From the NCBI GenBank assembly GCA_907165135.1, contig OU015566.1, positions 10,214,157 to 10,278,156 on the forward strand: DNA of 64,000 nucleotides, written 5' to 3'. Origin of the DNA: Oikopleura dioica (lineage: Eukaryota; Chordata; Appendicularia; Copelata; Oikopleuridae). The translations under genes were made by a program, and so were the position numbers. Of the stretch, positions 45,975 through 57,687 are shown in pieces. Positions within the stretch are counted from its first letter, which is position 1. Each line of letters starts with the position of its first letter. The notes beneath the pieces are model-generated. The model worked only from the letters and a program-made list of their open reading frames with translations. It ran no database searches and was not told the origin of the DNA.

Positions 45975-47166
45975 TTATGCTTCTTTCTTCGGTGGAAGGC
46001 GGCCAATTGGTAGCTGTCCGGTTTTAGCTTTTTGCTGAATCTGTTCGTCAAGGGACAAAAAATCACCAGCTTCATATTGTACAGGAGTTTTCACTTGACT
46101 TAACATGACTGTAGATATTCGCACTACTGTATTTATACCCTACCTCGAGAAGTAATCCGATATCTTATTAGTTACAGGTCTAAAAAAGGAACACATTTCG
46201 CCCAAATCGATACTATTCGTCCAGATAAAAGTCTTTGTTCGATCTAAGACCGCCTCAGTGTTTAGTCGCAAGTTGAACCAGTTGAGAGGATTGTCGAAGC
46301 CCGTCGTTTTTCTGATCTCGGACCAGTTCGTCATTTTCGGTCGAACATCAAGGAGGGAAAAGTTGAAGTCATCGTCGACATCGCCGCCGTCATAGTAGTC
46401 GATCACATAGGTTGCCTGAAAATGAAGTATAGAGTGACTTATTTGATGTTTTGACTCACGTATTGGCCACATCTGTTAACAATCCAGTCGTGTCGATCAT
46501 ATGGAAGAGGGTATCCAAAGAGTTTATGTCGGATTTTTGCTCGAAGAGAGAATTCCTTCGCTTTTCCTCCGAATCGCACCAGTCTTGGTCCTTCTGGACA
46601 AGTGTGTGCATGGAATGCTTCCCATTTCAATACCTAAAAACATTAGACTTTGGCTTTGGACTTGGAACAACCTCTTGCCAAGCAAGCTCGTTATTTTTAT
46701 TGTGAATCTTGATGATCGCATTCATTTGAGCTGGATCAGGATCTTCGTCCTTCCATCGCCAACCCTTTCGAATCATCGCATTCCAGAACATCTGCTCAGA
46801 GGGATAGAGCCACGTTCCGTCCGTGCCGTCTTTTGGGATCGAGCTCGACTGACGCTCGGTTGAGAGTTGGAATGGCTGATCCGGCGATGGCTTTTGATTT
46901 GGAGGGGGCATCATGTTTCGAGGATCAATATCAGATTCGGGGAGTTTCACTGGGTTAATTCCTACGAGCACAATTGGTTCTTGAATATTAGTGAGTTACT
47001 AACCTGAGGGACATTCGGAATCACTGCTTCCGCCAAATCCAAGGGGGCATTCCGACTTTTCCTCCTGCTTTGGCGAACTGCCATACCCGAGCGGGCATTC
47101 TGACTGACCACCACCTTGTGTGGATTTTTCAAAGTCCTCAAATGTCTTGTTAGCCGGATCGGCCAT
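45975..47166 (-). CDS. HCCS: Holocytochrome c synthase (cytochrome c heme lyase)
   Basis: Exons (minus) 47166-47004, 46961-46672, 46633-46460, 46415-46144, 46098-45975; 340 aa. The N-terminus has three Cys-Pro heme-regulatory motifs ([22 protein letters not shown]). The catalytic body has [66 protein letters not shown] and [10 protein letters not shown]. The conserved His in KWEAFHA is the expected heme ligand. The enzyme attaches heme to cytochrome c in the mitochondrial intermembrane space. ATG is 43 bp after the ELP4 stop with a TTTTAG acceptor between, supporting co-transcription. Confidence 0.95.
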
Positions 47167-47209
47167 TCTAAAACAGAAATCGTCAATCTTTTTTGAAGAA
47201 GTTATTTTT

Positions 47210-48522
47210 CTAAAAATCACAAGAGCCTCCACCGCAACAGCCCGAATTACTAGATTCACTTGGCATCGAACTACAGGCTGATTGATAAGAATTATCTTCT
47301 CCGTCGCGCGTTTTTCCTTCGTCAAAGTCAGGGGGTAAATGAAGGGGCTCTATAAAAACTTATCATTACTTAGAAAAACGCTCAAATCTGACCTATCGTG
47401 AACTTCTTTCTTTTCAATTTGAAGCCGAAAGTCGCGACCGACTGCTGAAAGGGTTTCAGTCCAACTTGTACCATCTTTTTCACTTCTATCGTTCCGTCAA
47501 ACTGCGATTTGAACTGGCTTTCTTTGACCAAAAAGTTCTCAAGCTCGTACTGAGCGTCAGAAAACCTACAGACTGTCTCTGCCACACATCTCTGGGTAGT
47601 GAGTAGAAATGTGTGGTTTGCAGGCGATTTGGACGCAGATAAGAGTCGGATTTTGAGCAGTAATTTTGATAAATTGCTTCCTTGGGGATAGCACATTCCT
47701 CCAAAGTCTTAATAAAAAGGCGTTACGTTACATAACGCCAGAGCTTATCACTTACCAAGAAAGCAAACTCTCCAGACGGAACTACTGTCATCCTTGATTC
47801 TCTCTAGCCCTTGAATGATTCTCTCGTGAAAGTGTTCTTTGGACGAACTGTCCTCAGGGTCGATGATAGTTACACAATTCGATATGCTCTCGAAATTTCT
47901 GGAAGTAGAGACGTCATACAAGTGTCCAAATCGATTCGTCCCTGAAAATGTACCGGTGAAAGCAGACTCAAATCCGGGGTTACGCCGCCACTAAGGCCCT
48001 CCAAGCTTGTGATTGGTCGATGGAAAAAAGATGTCACAGGGGGTAGAGACATGTTTTAAATCCCGGGTAAAGGCTTGCTTTCACCGGTATTTGATAGTGG
48101 TCCTTTCTCAGAGCATTTTTACCAGGTATTTGTTGCATTCCAACACGTCCCATCGGTTGCTTTTGATATGCCCATGCGATCTTCAATTGTTCTTCGTTTT
48201 GTCTTTTTCCCGGGACATTTGCCTTTTCCTGTGAGTCCGTCGATTCTGGAATCTCCTTTGAAAGAGCATTCGCTCCTCTTCCGATGAGGAGGATCTTGTG
48301 TTCACTTTCAAGTCCTTCTGCGCAGAAAAACTTCGCAAACAGCTTCCAATATACAGTTGGATCATCTTGGACGACACTCAAGACGTAACCAAGAGGGATG
48401 CCTCCGCCAAGAAGTTGGGTGTCCATGGAAGGGATCCCGCTCGATATACAGTTCACAAGATGATGAGGGCTCATCCGTACCCCCTTTGGAGGACGTTTTT
48501 GACCTGCTTTCACAAATGGCAT
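47210..48522 (-). CDS. ELP4: Elongator complex protein 4
   Basis: Exons (minus) 48522-48123, 47941-47756, 47707-47393, 47349-47210; 346 aa. Signature segments are ISSGIPSMDTQLLGGGIPLG (RecA-like core start), EEQLKIAWAYQ, FGHLYDVSTSRNFES and, near the end, FGFKLKRKKFTI followed by EPLHLPPDFDEG. The Cys-rich tail CCGGGSC precedes the stop. ELP4 forms the Elp456 hexameric ring of Elongator, needed for wobble-uridine modification of tRNAs. The start ATG follows a TTGCTAG acceptor. Introns are 181, 48 and 43 nt. Confidence 0.93.
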
Positions 48523-48823
48523 TCTAGCAATTTTCAAAGTTGACTTCGGCAGATGCAAGTAAAAAGACAATACAAGATCGTATAATTCAAGAACGAATTA
48601 TATTGACAAGTATTTTTGATTTTTCAATTAGTTTATTTAATAGAATAAAATAGTTAAACAATGTATTTCCGTCAGTTGAATTGAACAAATTTGGTAAACG
48701 AGATTGGGGTGAAGAGTACTAGAGCGAAAATTTTCCAATGAAGGGGTAAGGTTATCTACAAGGGCAGGGTCAGGATGGCAATGAAGGGTGCTTGACGGAT
48801 GTTTCGAAAGACTGTCTGGTTCT
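48523..48823. other. Spacer between Argonaute 3' end and ELP4
   Basis: 301 bp, AT-rich, no gene. Could be the promoter of the downstream cluster or an intercistronic spacer. Confidence 0.4.
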
Positions 48824-51800
48824 TCAGACGAAGAACATGTCGCCGACTTCTTTAGTAATTGCAAGAGTCAGCGACTCGATGTCGCTTTCGTAGGAACGGC
48901 CAGAGTCCATCGAGTTGACGGATCCAGCGTCAGAGCCAATTCCCTAAAAACAAGTTAATCATTTGTGTAATTTTCAGAATGAGGTAAGAATAAGATTCAT
49001 GAAATATGAACTTACGCGGCTCTGAAGGTATCGGGAGACTCGGTCGCCCATCAACTCAGCGTAGAGGCAGGGGATGGGAATGGAAACGGTGCGAGTGCAT
49101 CGAGCGTAAGCGTGGCACAGATGGTAGGTCATCATCTGCAAGTTATCGGCGTCCAGATTGTTTTCATCGTGTAACAACGTGTAGTGCACGGGTCGGCTAG
49201 TACCCTGAAGAAAAAGTTAAATTCTAGTTCGCTGCTCGTGCGAGTAATTTACCTGGATGCCCTGGGAGGCGTTGAGGTACCAGTCGCAAAGCGACTTGGA
49301 GGTAACCACGGTGTCGACCACTGTTCCAGATGGAACGTTGCCACTCTTGCCGATCTGATCAGCTTGATTTTGGGCAAACATGCGGGTGTGTGTTCGCTTG
49401 TTCACGACAATAACGGTAAGCTTGGGGCTATAAGAAGAATTAGTTTCGGTGAAAGACCTTCTCTGAAAGAGTGAAGTGGATTTACCTGTAGCCTCCTGGG
49501 AGTGCAGCAAAGGCGGCTTTCATCTGCTCAACCTCGAGCTTGGCAACAGCCTGGAGTTCGCCTTCAGAAGCACCATTGCGGTAGACGATGATTCGTTCGG
49601 GCTTTTTGCCGTTGGCGCGCTTGTAGAAACCCTTCAAGCCTTCAAGGAAAAGCTCCTTGATTCCGGTGGCGAGGGTGAATCGGGAACGCTGGAGACGTTT
49701 TCCAGTGAAATACTAAAATTAATAATAATAACTTTAAATTAAATTTAGGTTAACCTTAGTTCCAGAAGCATCACATGAGAAGGATGCCGTAACAATTGAA
49801 GGATTGCGAGATCCTGGAGCCGGGTGGCTGAAAGAGAGTCCAACGACCATGCACGGCTTCGTGAACATTTGGATTCGATTCTCGATCTTAGTGTTAGTTC
49901 CGCCCAATTTGGTGTTGATCTTCTGGAGAAGATTACCGTAGAACATGCCGTTAGCACGCTCGACGTTTCTTGCCTGGACGCACTGAGTGACGATTCCCCA
50001 CTGAAGCTCCGCCTTCTCCTTGATCATGGAGTAAATCTGGGAGTCTCGTCGGGGCATGATGACCAGCGCGAATCGGACGTTGTTGTTTTGGCAAAGCTGG
50101 AAATAGCGAGCCATGTCTTCGTCGTTGTTGGCGTTTAGGATTCGTTCCGGTGGAGAGGCGCGCATGCCTTCGAAGCCAGCGGCTTTGCAGAGACCATTGG
50201 CGAAGTCGCCGATCTGGCGCTGGTCCATACGCGACTAAATTTTGGTTATTCCGTTGAAGAATTAATTGATTTAGAGAACTTTCGACAAATTGAAAACTTA
50301 CCTGGAAAGCAATGACGACCCACTTCTCGATCGCGGCTGCATTGAAAAATCGCTCACGTCGGGCATCCCAGGCTCCTTGGTTGGCACGCACGGTCTTTCT
50401 GTTCCCATAGATGAGCGCTGGGGCGTCCAAAACGCGACCGTTGAGCTCCTCCATCTTGGCGGAAACCTTGGCTCCGTAGAGTTCACCCATTGGTGAGAGT
50501 TCCTTGATGGCACGTTGCGCCATTTCGTCAATGATCTTCTGTTTTTTCGGGGCGGGGTCGGCGATGGCCCGAATCATGTTGGACTAAATTGCAAATTATA
50601 ACTCTAGTTTCTGTAAACGATTGTTTATTTACCTGCATGATTTCATCCACTTGGCCTCGATGAGGTTGTCGCGGCGCAACTCGCATGAGTTCGAGCGGGA
50701 AGTACTTTACGTTCTTTCCAGTGCCAACCTGGATCATTGGAGCCGATGGGAATCGAAGCCTCTTCTTGTATTTCTGGACATAGTAGTCCGCGATGTTGAC
50801 GGTGCGACCGTTTTCGTTGACGAAGGTTTCTCGGTCGGCGCCGTTTCGCGAAAGCGTGGTGCACCTAAAAAAGATTAAAACAAATCAAAAGAAAATCTAT
50901 ATTACCGGTAATCACGGTCGCGGTTTTTCAGGTGCTCGGGGATAAATCGAAGCTTGCCGAGATACTTCTCGAGTTGCTTGCGGCGTCCATCGTTCCAGAA
51001 TCGTGGGTCCGCCATCTCACGCTCACCACCGCGTGGTTTGAAGACTTCCATGGCGACTTCGGTTCCAAGCTGCTCCTTGACGAAGGCCTTGGCGGCGGCG
51101 TCAATATTGAGCGCAAGGGTTCCACCGGAGTTGCCGTCGATCGCCTTGAGGCTCTGATGGTAGCCGAACCAGACCTCTCGTCCACCTCCAATATCGCGAC
51201 GATTGGGTTGATTGGCAGGGAAGAAAGATCGTCCGACAGTGACGGTATCGGTCGAGGCGCGGTGGCGGAATACGATGTCGAAGGCCTGAATGGCATCTTG
51301 CTTCAAATCGACCATGTTGCCGTTAAGGTAGGCATTGATGTCGTTCGACAAGTGCATATTCACTAGAATCAATCATCATAAGGAAGCGCTTGTACTATTT
51401 TACCTCGTCGAAGAGTGACGGTGAAATCTCGCTTGCGAGTTCCCCGGGGCGCGTACTGGAATCTAATTGTTTGTCCAGCGTCGCCACTCTCGTTCGCCAG
51501 GATACCTTGCTTCTCCAAGTAGAAAAGAGAGCTCTGACCATCGTAGGGCAGCATGGCGTGGTGCGCAGGGAACTTCTCCCTCAGGAAAGCGGCCATAAAC
51601 AGGCGCTTTTCGTCGCTCTTCTTGACGGACTCTTTGCCGAGGACGCAGTTATCCTCCTGGATATGCACGTCAAGTTGGATGATGCGCATGTTGGGCGCGA
51701 CTTTTGTCCGGTAGAAGTTCGAGCGGAGAGCGATTTTACGACCGGCTTTTCCAGGAGCCTTCCCCACTGAAGAAAAGTATGAGTTTAACAGAGAAATAAT

Positions 51801-51943
51801 AAGGACTTACTTGGAAGCTCGACGTCAGCAATTCGGGTGAGTTGCTCTCGCATTTCACGAGCATCTCGATCCATTTGCTCGAACGGGTTCGAGCTACCGG
51901 AGCTTGGGTGCGACCGGGAGTCGCCAGATCCTGAGGTTGACAT
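48824..51943 (-). CDS. AGO: Argonaute-family protein with all slicer residues replaced
   Basis: Ten exons (minus): 51943-51811, 51766-51404, 51362-50906, 50864-50633, 50583-50302, 50234-49755, 49712-49486, 49427-49253, 49204-49016, 48943-48824; 885 aa, all GT-AG. N and linker domains are followed by a PAZ-region segment (NGADRETF, ADYYVQKYKKRLRFP), then MID (GMRASPPERIL, QIYSMIKEKAELQWGIVTQC) and PIWI (VGLSFSHPAPGS, IIVYRNGASEG, YHLCHAYARCTRTVSIPIP). It is of the AGO rather than PIWI clade. Against human AGO2 (D597, E637, D669, H807) the aligned residues are S623, T662, N695 and E833, so RNA cleavage is not expected. ATG directly follows a TTTAG acceptor. Confidence 0.9.
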
Positions 51944-51994
51944 CTAAAGTTTACGATCAGTATAGAAAAATTCCAGAAAAGCAAGAAGATCAAT

Positions 51995-52634
51995 GATGAT
52001 TTCAAAAAACTTTTTGTGGGGCCGGAAATCGTAAAAAATCTGTAAGTGCAGTTTTCTTCAGCTCGCCGAGACGAGTCGAATGATGGGTCTAACTCCTGAT
52101 AACTGTCAGGATTTACCGGTTTACCGGCTGGTTACCGGAAAATACGTTGTCAGCTGCCGTTTTTGTTCTAGAAGTGGTAAACAGATGATTGACCCAGGAA
52201 ATTGTTCCTTATAGTCGGTTCTACTCTAGGCTCAAAGATGAGGCTCGTATCAATACTCTGAAGAGAGTTATCACTAAAACAGTAAATTTTACATGCATTT
52301 TGTTGTTGCTGCACGTTCCTGATTTTTGTCCCATTTCTGCCATAAATAGTATTTTAGTGATAACTCTCTTCAGAGTATAGATACGAGCCTCATCTTTGAG
52401 CCTAGAGTAGAACCGACTATAAGGAACAATTTCCTGGGTCAATCATCTGTTTACCACTTCTAGAACAAAAACGGCAGCTGACAACGTATTTTCCGGTAAC
52501 CAGCCGGTAAACCGGTAAATCCTGACAGTTATCAGGAGTTAGACCCATCATTCGACTCGTCTCGGCGAGCTGAATAAAACTGCACTTACAGATTTTTACG
52601 ATTTCCGGCCCCACAAAAGTTTTTTGAAATCATC
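51995..52634. repeat. 640-bp near-perfect inverted repeat just upstream of Argonaute
   Basis: Arms of about 280 bp (51995-52274 and 52354-52634) differ by only a few bases around an 80-bp loop. The ends are GATGATTTC/GAAATCATC with AAT on both sides (51992-51994 and 52635-52637), possibly a 3-bp target duplication. No coding capacity. It begins 51 bp upstream of the Argonaute ATG. Confidence 0.85.
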
Positions 52635-52696
52635 AATGGTACCTGATGGTCAAATCCCTAATCAGACCCTTGTATAGTTCAATCTCTATTACTTAC

Positions 52697-52785
52697 GATT
52701 GAAGTTGAGGTGGTTTTCTTGCTTCGATGAAGGGCGTTTCCAAAACTCTTTTCAAGTAATCGTGGAAAAGCTTTTTCCTCGACGT
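52697..52785 (-). other. Possible 5' exon of the Argonaute gene
   Basis: An 89-nt stretch bounded by a CTTTTCAG acceptor and a GTAAGT donor on the minus strand, open in one frame (VEEKAFPRLLEKSFGNALH). If used, the foldback would lie in an Argonaute intron. Speculative; no start codon located. Confidence 0.25.
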
Positions 52786-55422
52786 CTGAAAAGAGTGAAA
52801 TTATCAACTGCCGATTAGTCTTATATAGATAATTTTTTGAACTTCAGGAAGGCTCGTGAAAATAGCCGATTATCATGGCTTATCAAAAAGGGTTCAAGCA
52901 TGTCACAAACAGTCACAAATTATGATCATTTTTTCATCCTCAAGAAGATTTCTCTCGTGATGGTTTTGATGATTAGGGAGTCAAAAAATATGGAGACATT
53001 AAAAATCAAAAATGACAATAAGCCAATCGGAAGGGGAAAATGATACGGAGGCGGTTTTCAAAAAATTGACGTATTCACGTGCATCTCAGATATCTCTAGA
53101 TATTTGAGGGCGTCGGCCCCGCTTGGAGAAAATCTATCGGTGTTCTCGATTTCGCGAAAGAAATAATTTGTATCTTGAAATTTTGCTTGCCCGTGAACAC
53201 GGAGGAGAAAAATAAGCTGGGGGATAAAAACTGATCTCTCGACTTTTGAAACTGTCTCGCTTTATCTCTCTTTTCGCTTCCTATCTTTCTGAATTTTACG
53301 CATTTTTACTCTCGCACTTACCTTTGAAAAACAAAGTCTGTTCGAGAGAAAAAGTGCGACGGGGTTTAAAGCGCTTTTCCCTTTTTTCTAATTTCAAAAA
53401 GGGAAAATGAATCAGGCTCTCTCGCGCGCCGCGGGTTGGAATATGCCGCGCGAAAACGAGGTCACGTGGAATTGTCGCCTGGAAAAGCAAATTGAACTGA
53501 ATCGATTGTTCGAAATTGCAAGTTTTCACATGGCTAAAAATAACTCTCGGTGGGTCGCTGTAAAAATTTGATGGGAAACCATGGGAACTAACTGTATCTG
53601 CCAGTATAACAACTAAATTGGCTGATCGATGCGGATCTAACTGATAGAAAAATTTTCTGAACAAGTGAGAATTCTGCGCAATAAGTTCGTTTTTCAGATG
53701 ATAACCGATCGAGTTTGCGCGATTTTTGATGGTAGAAAGATTTCGTTACTGAATTAGGTTTAAAGATGACTTCGATGATCATCAAAAGTCAAATTCTAAT
53801 TCCAAAACTGAAGCAAGGATGGAGTATGCAGCCTTTATGTGTCTATCCTCAAGGGCAAATTGACACTCTTGCGTAAATTTTACAGTCTCCTTCACGGGCT
53901 GAGCGTGCAATTAAAAGGGAAAACTGATGCCACTCGCCGCAGGGCAAAAACTAAACTAACATGATGAAATTAGTCGAAACTGACTCAGTTCGTATTCCTC
54001 GGGGAAGTTTTAAACGAGATGCCCCTAGAAACTTCTACAGGAGTTCTACGCTTTTGAGACAAGAACAGGACAGTCCAAAAATCCAAAGATCAAAACGCAC
54101 AAAAGTAAGACCATCACCAAACACAGGATATCGCTACGAAATTATATCTTCATGCACAGAGTGAAATTGCAAATGAATAATTAAAGATATAAATATACTC
54201 AATCAAAGGTTAAAATATTACTCGTTATCACCAGTGTTACAAATTAATATTAATTCACAATAAAAGATATTTTTCTTATCAAAAAGAACAGACATTTTAG
54301 GCACTCAAAAGACAGACAGTCCGACAAAATAGAGGATGATTGCAGATTCGCAGAATTTTATTGTTTTTTTTGTATTTTTGAAAGTATTTCAAGAAGAATG
54401 ATTCGTGTTCGAATGCTCCACAGCAGCACCACCCTCTGGCTGGATTTTTTAAATTTTCGTTTTTCTTTTGAAGACTGATATTTTTTGATATCTGATGAAT
54501 ATTTGCTTGTTTTAGCAGGTAAACCCTTTCGCGCTTATTTGCCGACTTTTTGGTCGAAAATGAAACCAAGGAAGAAAATCCTTCATTTCATGCCAAAGAA
54601 TTGGTCAAAAAGCAAAAATAAGTTAGATTTGAATTTGAACTTTTCGAAAACTAATTCTTCCGCCACTAGGTAGTGCTGGAGAGCGTCCGGCAAGGTTACA
54701 TTGCCACCATCATCGTCACTTGTGGGCGCATAAAGGCCACATGTTCTACAGGGCCCCGCGTACGTAACTCACATTTGTTTTATGACATTTGTAAAGAGGG
54801 TTGAAGTTAAGGTTAGTCGGAGAAGAGGAAGGAGCATAAATAGACGAGAATAAATTATAAAAAACATATACTGCGCCCACAAAAATGGCGATGATGGCAA
54901 TTTTGTCAACTCACTGTCACGAGATAGCCACAGACAAATTGGTATCCTTAGGAGTTCCTAAGGATATGGTTTCGTTTATGGGGAAAACGTGCTTGAACTT
55001 GGACAGTTTTGTGGATTGGAAGCTGGGTCGGTTTTTTCTATTTCTTTTTTTTTCGCAAAATTTATGACGAAAAGCCACATGTGGATCTTATAATGAAATA
55101 TTGCTCTTATGTTGCCTCTCTCATTTTACAATAATTACTGTAAGAAGAGGCGTTATAATAAATAAGAAGTAAGCAAGGGATCAGACAGTGCACCACTACA
55201 GAAAAAGGCAAACTACAGTTCTCCGCAGTTCACGAAAAAAAGTAATAAGATCATGAATAAGTTCATACATAATAATAGCACCGGTTAAACAGTTACAGAG
55301 GAATTAAGGTAGGCAACAATTCCTCCACATGTGGTCATTTCCGCTAAAATCGCTGGATGAAAAAAGAAAATCGAGAATTTCAGAGTTGAATTGTAGTTAT
55401 TCTGGAGATTTTTAGGGGAATT
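52786..55422. other. Intergenic with minor frames
   Basis: No conserved gene. Small frames at 53961-54164 (listed) and 54885-55067 (60 codons, no signature). The rest is AT-rich. Confidence 0.4.
53961..54164 (+). CDS. Possible small basic protein
   Basis: A 67-codon frame with two Met at the start, rich in Arg, Ser and Lys (DAPRNFYRSSTLLRQEQ, RSKRTKVRPS). Codon composition is less AT-driven than in neighbouring frames. No family recognised; may be a final exon or chance. Confidence 0.3.
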   Translation: MMKLVETDSVRIPRGSFKRDAPRNFYRSSTLLRQEQDSPKIQRSKRTKVRPSPNTGYRYEIISSCTE

Positions 55423-57687
55423 TTACTGCTCCCCGTGCTCGGACATTCGAGGAAGAAGGGCCACATTGTTCGAATTGGCGCGTGGTCGGCGGGGGAAGCG
55501 GTGGATGCGCTCGTGTTTCGATAGATGATCGCTAGAAAGAGTGATGAAAAGGTGATGCTTGTTGCAGAGTTGTGAAAGAGCAAAAAAGGGCGTTGCTTCG
55601 TCAAAAAACATGTTTAGACACTAACTACCTTGAGGTATTCAATGATAACCTCAATACCATCTGTTAGACTCTCATTTTTACGTTATTTATTCATTAATTT
55701 TTCAACCGGAGCGGATGAATTATATTGCCGTACTACGGAAGCACTCTGATCCATCTCAACAAGCGCAACCACAAATATTGATGACTTACCTTCGCGAAAA
55801 TCTCTTTTCGCAAAATCGACAAGCGTACGGTTTGATGCCCTCGTGTGCTCTTCTGTGTCTGCTCAATTCGTCGGATCTGCTGAATTTCCATTCGCATCCG
55901 GGCCAGTTGCAAGCGTATGGTTTCTCGCCTGTATGTCGTCTGAATGAAGAGGGTGATTTTCCAGGCCTAACAAAAGGGGATAACCTGATGTGAGCTTTTA
56001 AATGACTGCTCTTGGTGTAGCTCTTGTCGCAACCTGGGAAGGTACAGACATGATTTCTCGGAAGATTGGGCGGTGAGCGTTTTCGCTTGTCGATTTGATC
56101 GATTGTGATGGACTGGTTGTTGTAGTCGTTGTTTCTGACAACTCGATCGTCGTCTGGGTAGATTCTTATTGAGGTACCGTTGATGTCTGTTCCTGTTCGC
56201 GGCTCTTGCTGAAAAAGAATTGTTAATTCACGACGACGGTTCTTATCATGGTCGTCTTTTACTACTACGGTCCTTATAAAACTACGATAAGAGCCACTAG
56301 TGACCTTATTGAGCACTGGCAGGCTCGAGAGCTACAGTGTTCAGATTCTGTCACGCTCTGAGATTCGATATTTACGGGAAAGATACGACCAAATCCGCAA
56401 ATTTGAGCGGGGCTAATATTTGCGCTACACTTCGGTACTCTATCGGCTGTTTTGATGGAGGCTTGTTTGACGAGATTAACAATATCGGGGTCAGCTATCA
56501 CAAAAACATCACAAACTGATTTGATGATAGACTAACAATGAGAATACGCTCGTATTCCGAGGAATTCTTGAGCAGTCTCAACATATAAAAAAGTTCGACT
56601 TGGCGAAAAGACAAGGTTCAAGAGCACTTGAGTAAGTAGTGGTTTATGAGCACGTGAGGTTGTATCGTGAATTGATTCAATTTATCGATACCATAAAAAT
56701 CATCATTAATTCTCAACATAGCACCTTGATAGTACGAGTTTTTCCCAAAGGTAAGCAAAATTAGCCAATAAAACTGCGCTTCTTAGCCCATAAGCCAATC
56801 AAAACGTACCTTTATTGCTACTGGAGTCAGATTGGCGCCGATAACCGGGTGGAATTGATGATTTGGGTCCAAGAAAAAAACTTTTTCTTTTCCATCTTTT
56901 CCTTTCAGCGTCACCAGATGGCCTTTGACGACATTTCCATTTTTCAGATCGTTGTCAAAGTCGGGCTCTGGAGGGAAGGAATAGGAGGGACCGGGCTGCA
57001 TGTTTCCACTTTGGCTAAATGTTTGCTGTTCTGATGTGCCGTTGCTCAAGACATCGAGGAAGACATCGTCGAGGTCGGAGCCGAGAGGAGAGCCAAGGGA
57101 TTCGTCAGATCCATCGGACACTGACTTGAATCGCTTGTTGTGCGTCGCGTGGACTCTATTCAAGGAATCTTGAAGCCTAAAAATTGACGTTCAAGAGTTA
57201 TTTTGTAAATATAAAGGCTTACATTTGGTCCGCGCCTCCAAACGGAATCGAAATATCTGACGATGTCGACATCTGGAACGTCTGCTGCTGCGGAACTTGC
57301 TGCACGGGCGCGTTGATGAAGGAAATCTCTTGCGAAGGTTCTTCTAAACCGTCGTCGAAAACGAGCAATGAGTCATCGTAACTGTGCTGGAACTGTTCGT
57401 TGAGGGTTGGGTTGTTGGAAGACGAGCCTTGATCCCAGATCATCGACTCGTCCAGTGAGTTTTGCGCGGAGAAGTCGTTTTCAAGCTCCGTTTTGAAGAT
57501 TGTCTGAAAACGAAAATAAGTAAATCGGGGTAGAGATAATAGGCTCTTATCTTACCTCGCTTTTGAACTGGAAGGTTTCGTCGAATTCTTTGGAGACATC
57601 TGGCGAGAGCGTTTCCGAACTGCACTCCTCATTTGGAAATGGAAGTAAGCTGTCGAGTTTATCGTTTTCCATGGGCACAAATGCCAT
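55423..57687 (-). CDS. KLF: Kruppel-like factor (KLF) transcription factor
   Basis: Exons (minus) 57687-57556, 57503-57223, 57176-56810, 56208-55985, 55939-55790, 55531-55423; 420 aa. The N-terminal two thirds is acidic and Ser/Gln-rich (activation type). Three C-terminal C2H2 fingers follow: [39 protein letters not shown] and [17 protein letters not shown], with TGEKPYAC linkers. This spacing and the helix residues ([24 protein letters not shown]) define the KLF/SP class binding GC/CACCC boxes. Linker and context fit KLF rather than SP (no Btd box seen). The fingers are split by short introns; the intron 56209-56809 is 601 nt and could hide an optional exon. Confidence 0.92.

Larger units (their letters stand above)
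40494..48522 (-). other. Candidate five-gene operon ELP4-HCCS-SUFU-SF3B2-UXT
   Basis: Five minus-strand genes follow each other with stop-to-start gaps of 43, 197, 129 and about 134 bp. Each start codon is preceded within a few bases by a splice-acceptor AG (TTGCTAG|A, TTTTAG|A, ACAG|GCTA, GTTAAG|A, TTTTAG|ATC). This is what spliced-leader resolution of a polycistronic transcript requires. At least the 43-bp ELP4-HCCS pair fits typical appendicularian operon spacing; the wider gaps are less certain. Confidence 0.6.

Noticed and set aside
47870..48052. Apparent ELP4 exon with ATG in the region after exon 1
   Set aside because: Part of it belongs to the first ELP4 intron; the FGHLYDV block in another frame fits the family and phase.
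50932..51366. 144-codon plus-strand frame
   Set aside because: Antisense shadow of an Argonaute exon with strong GC third-position bias.
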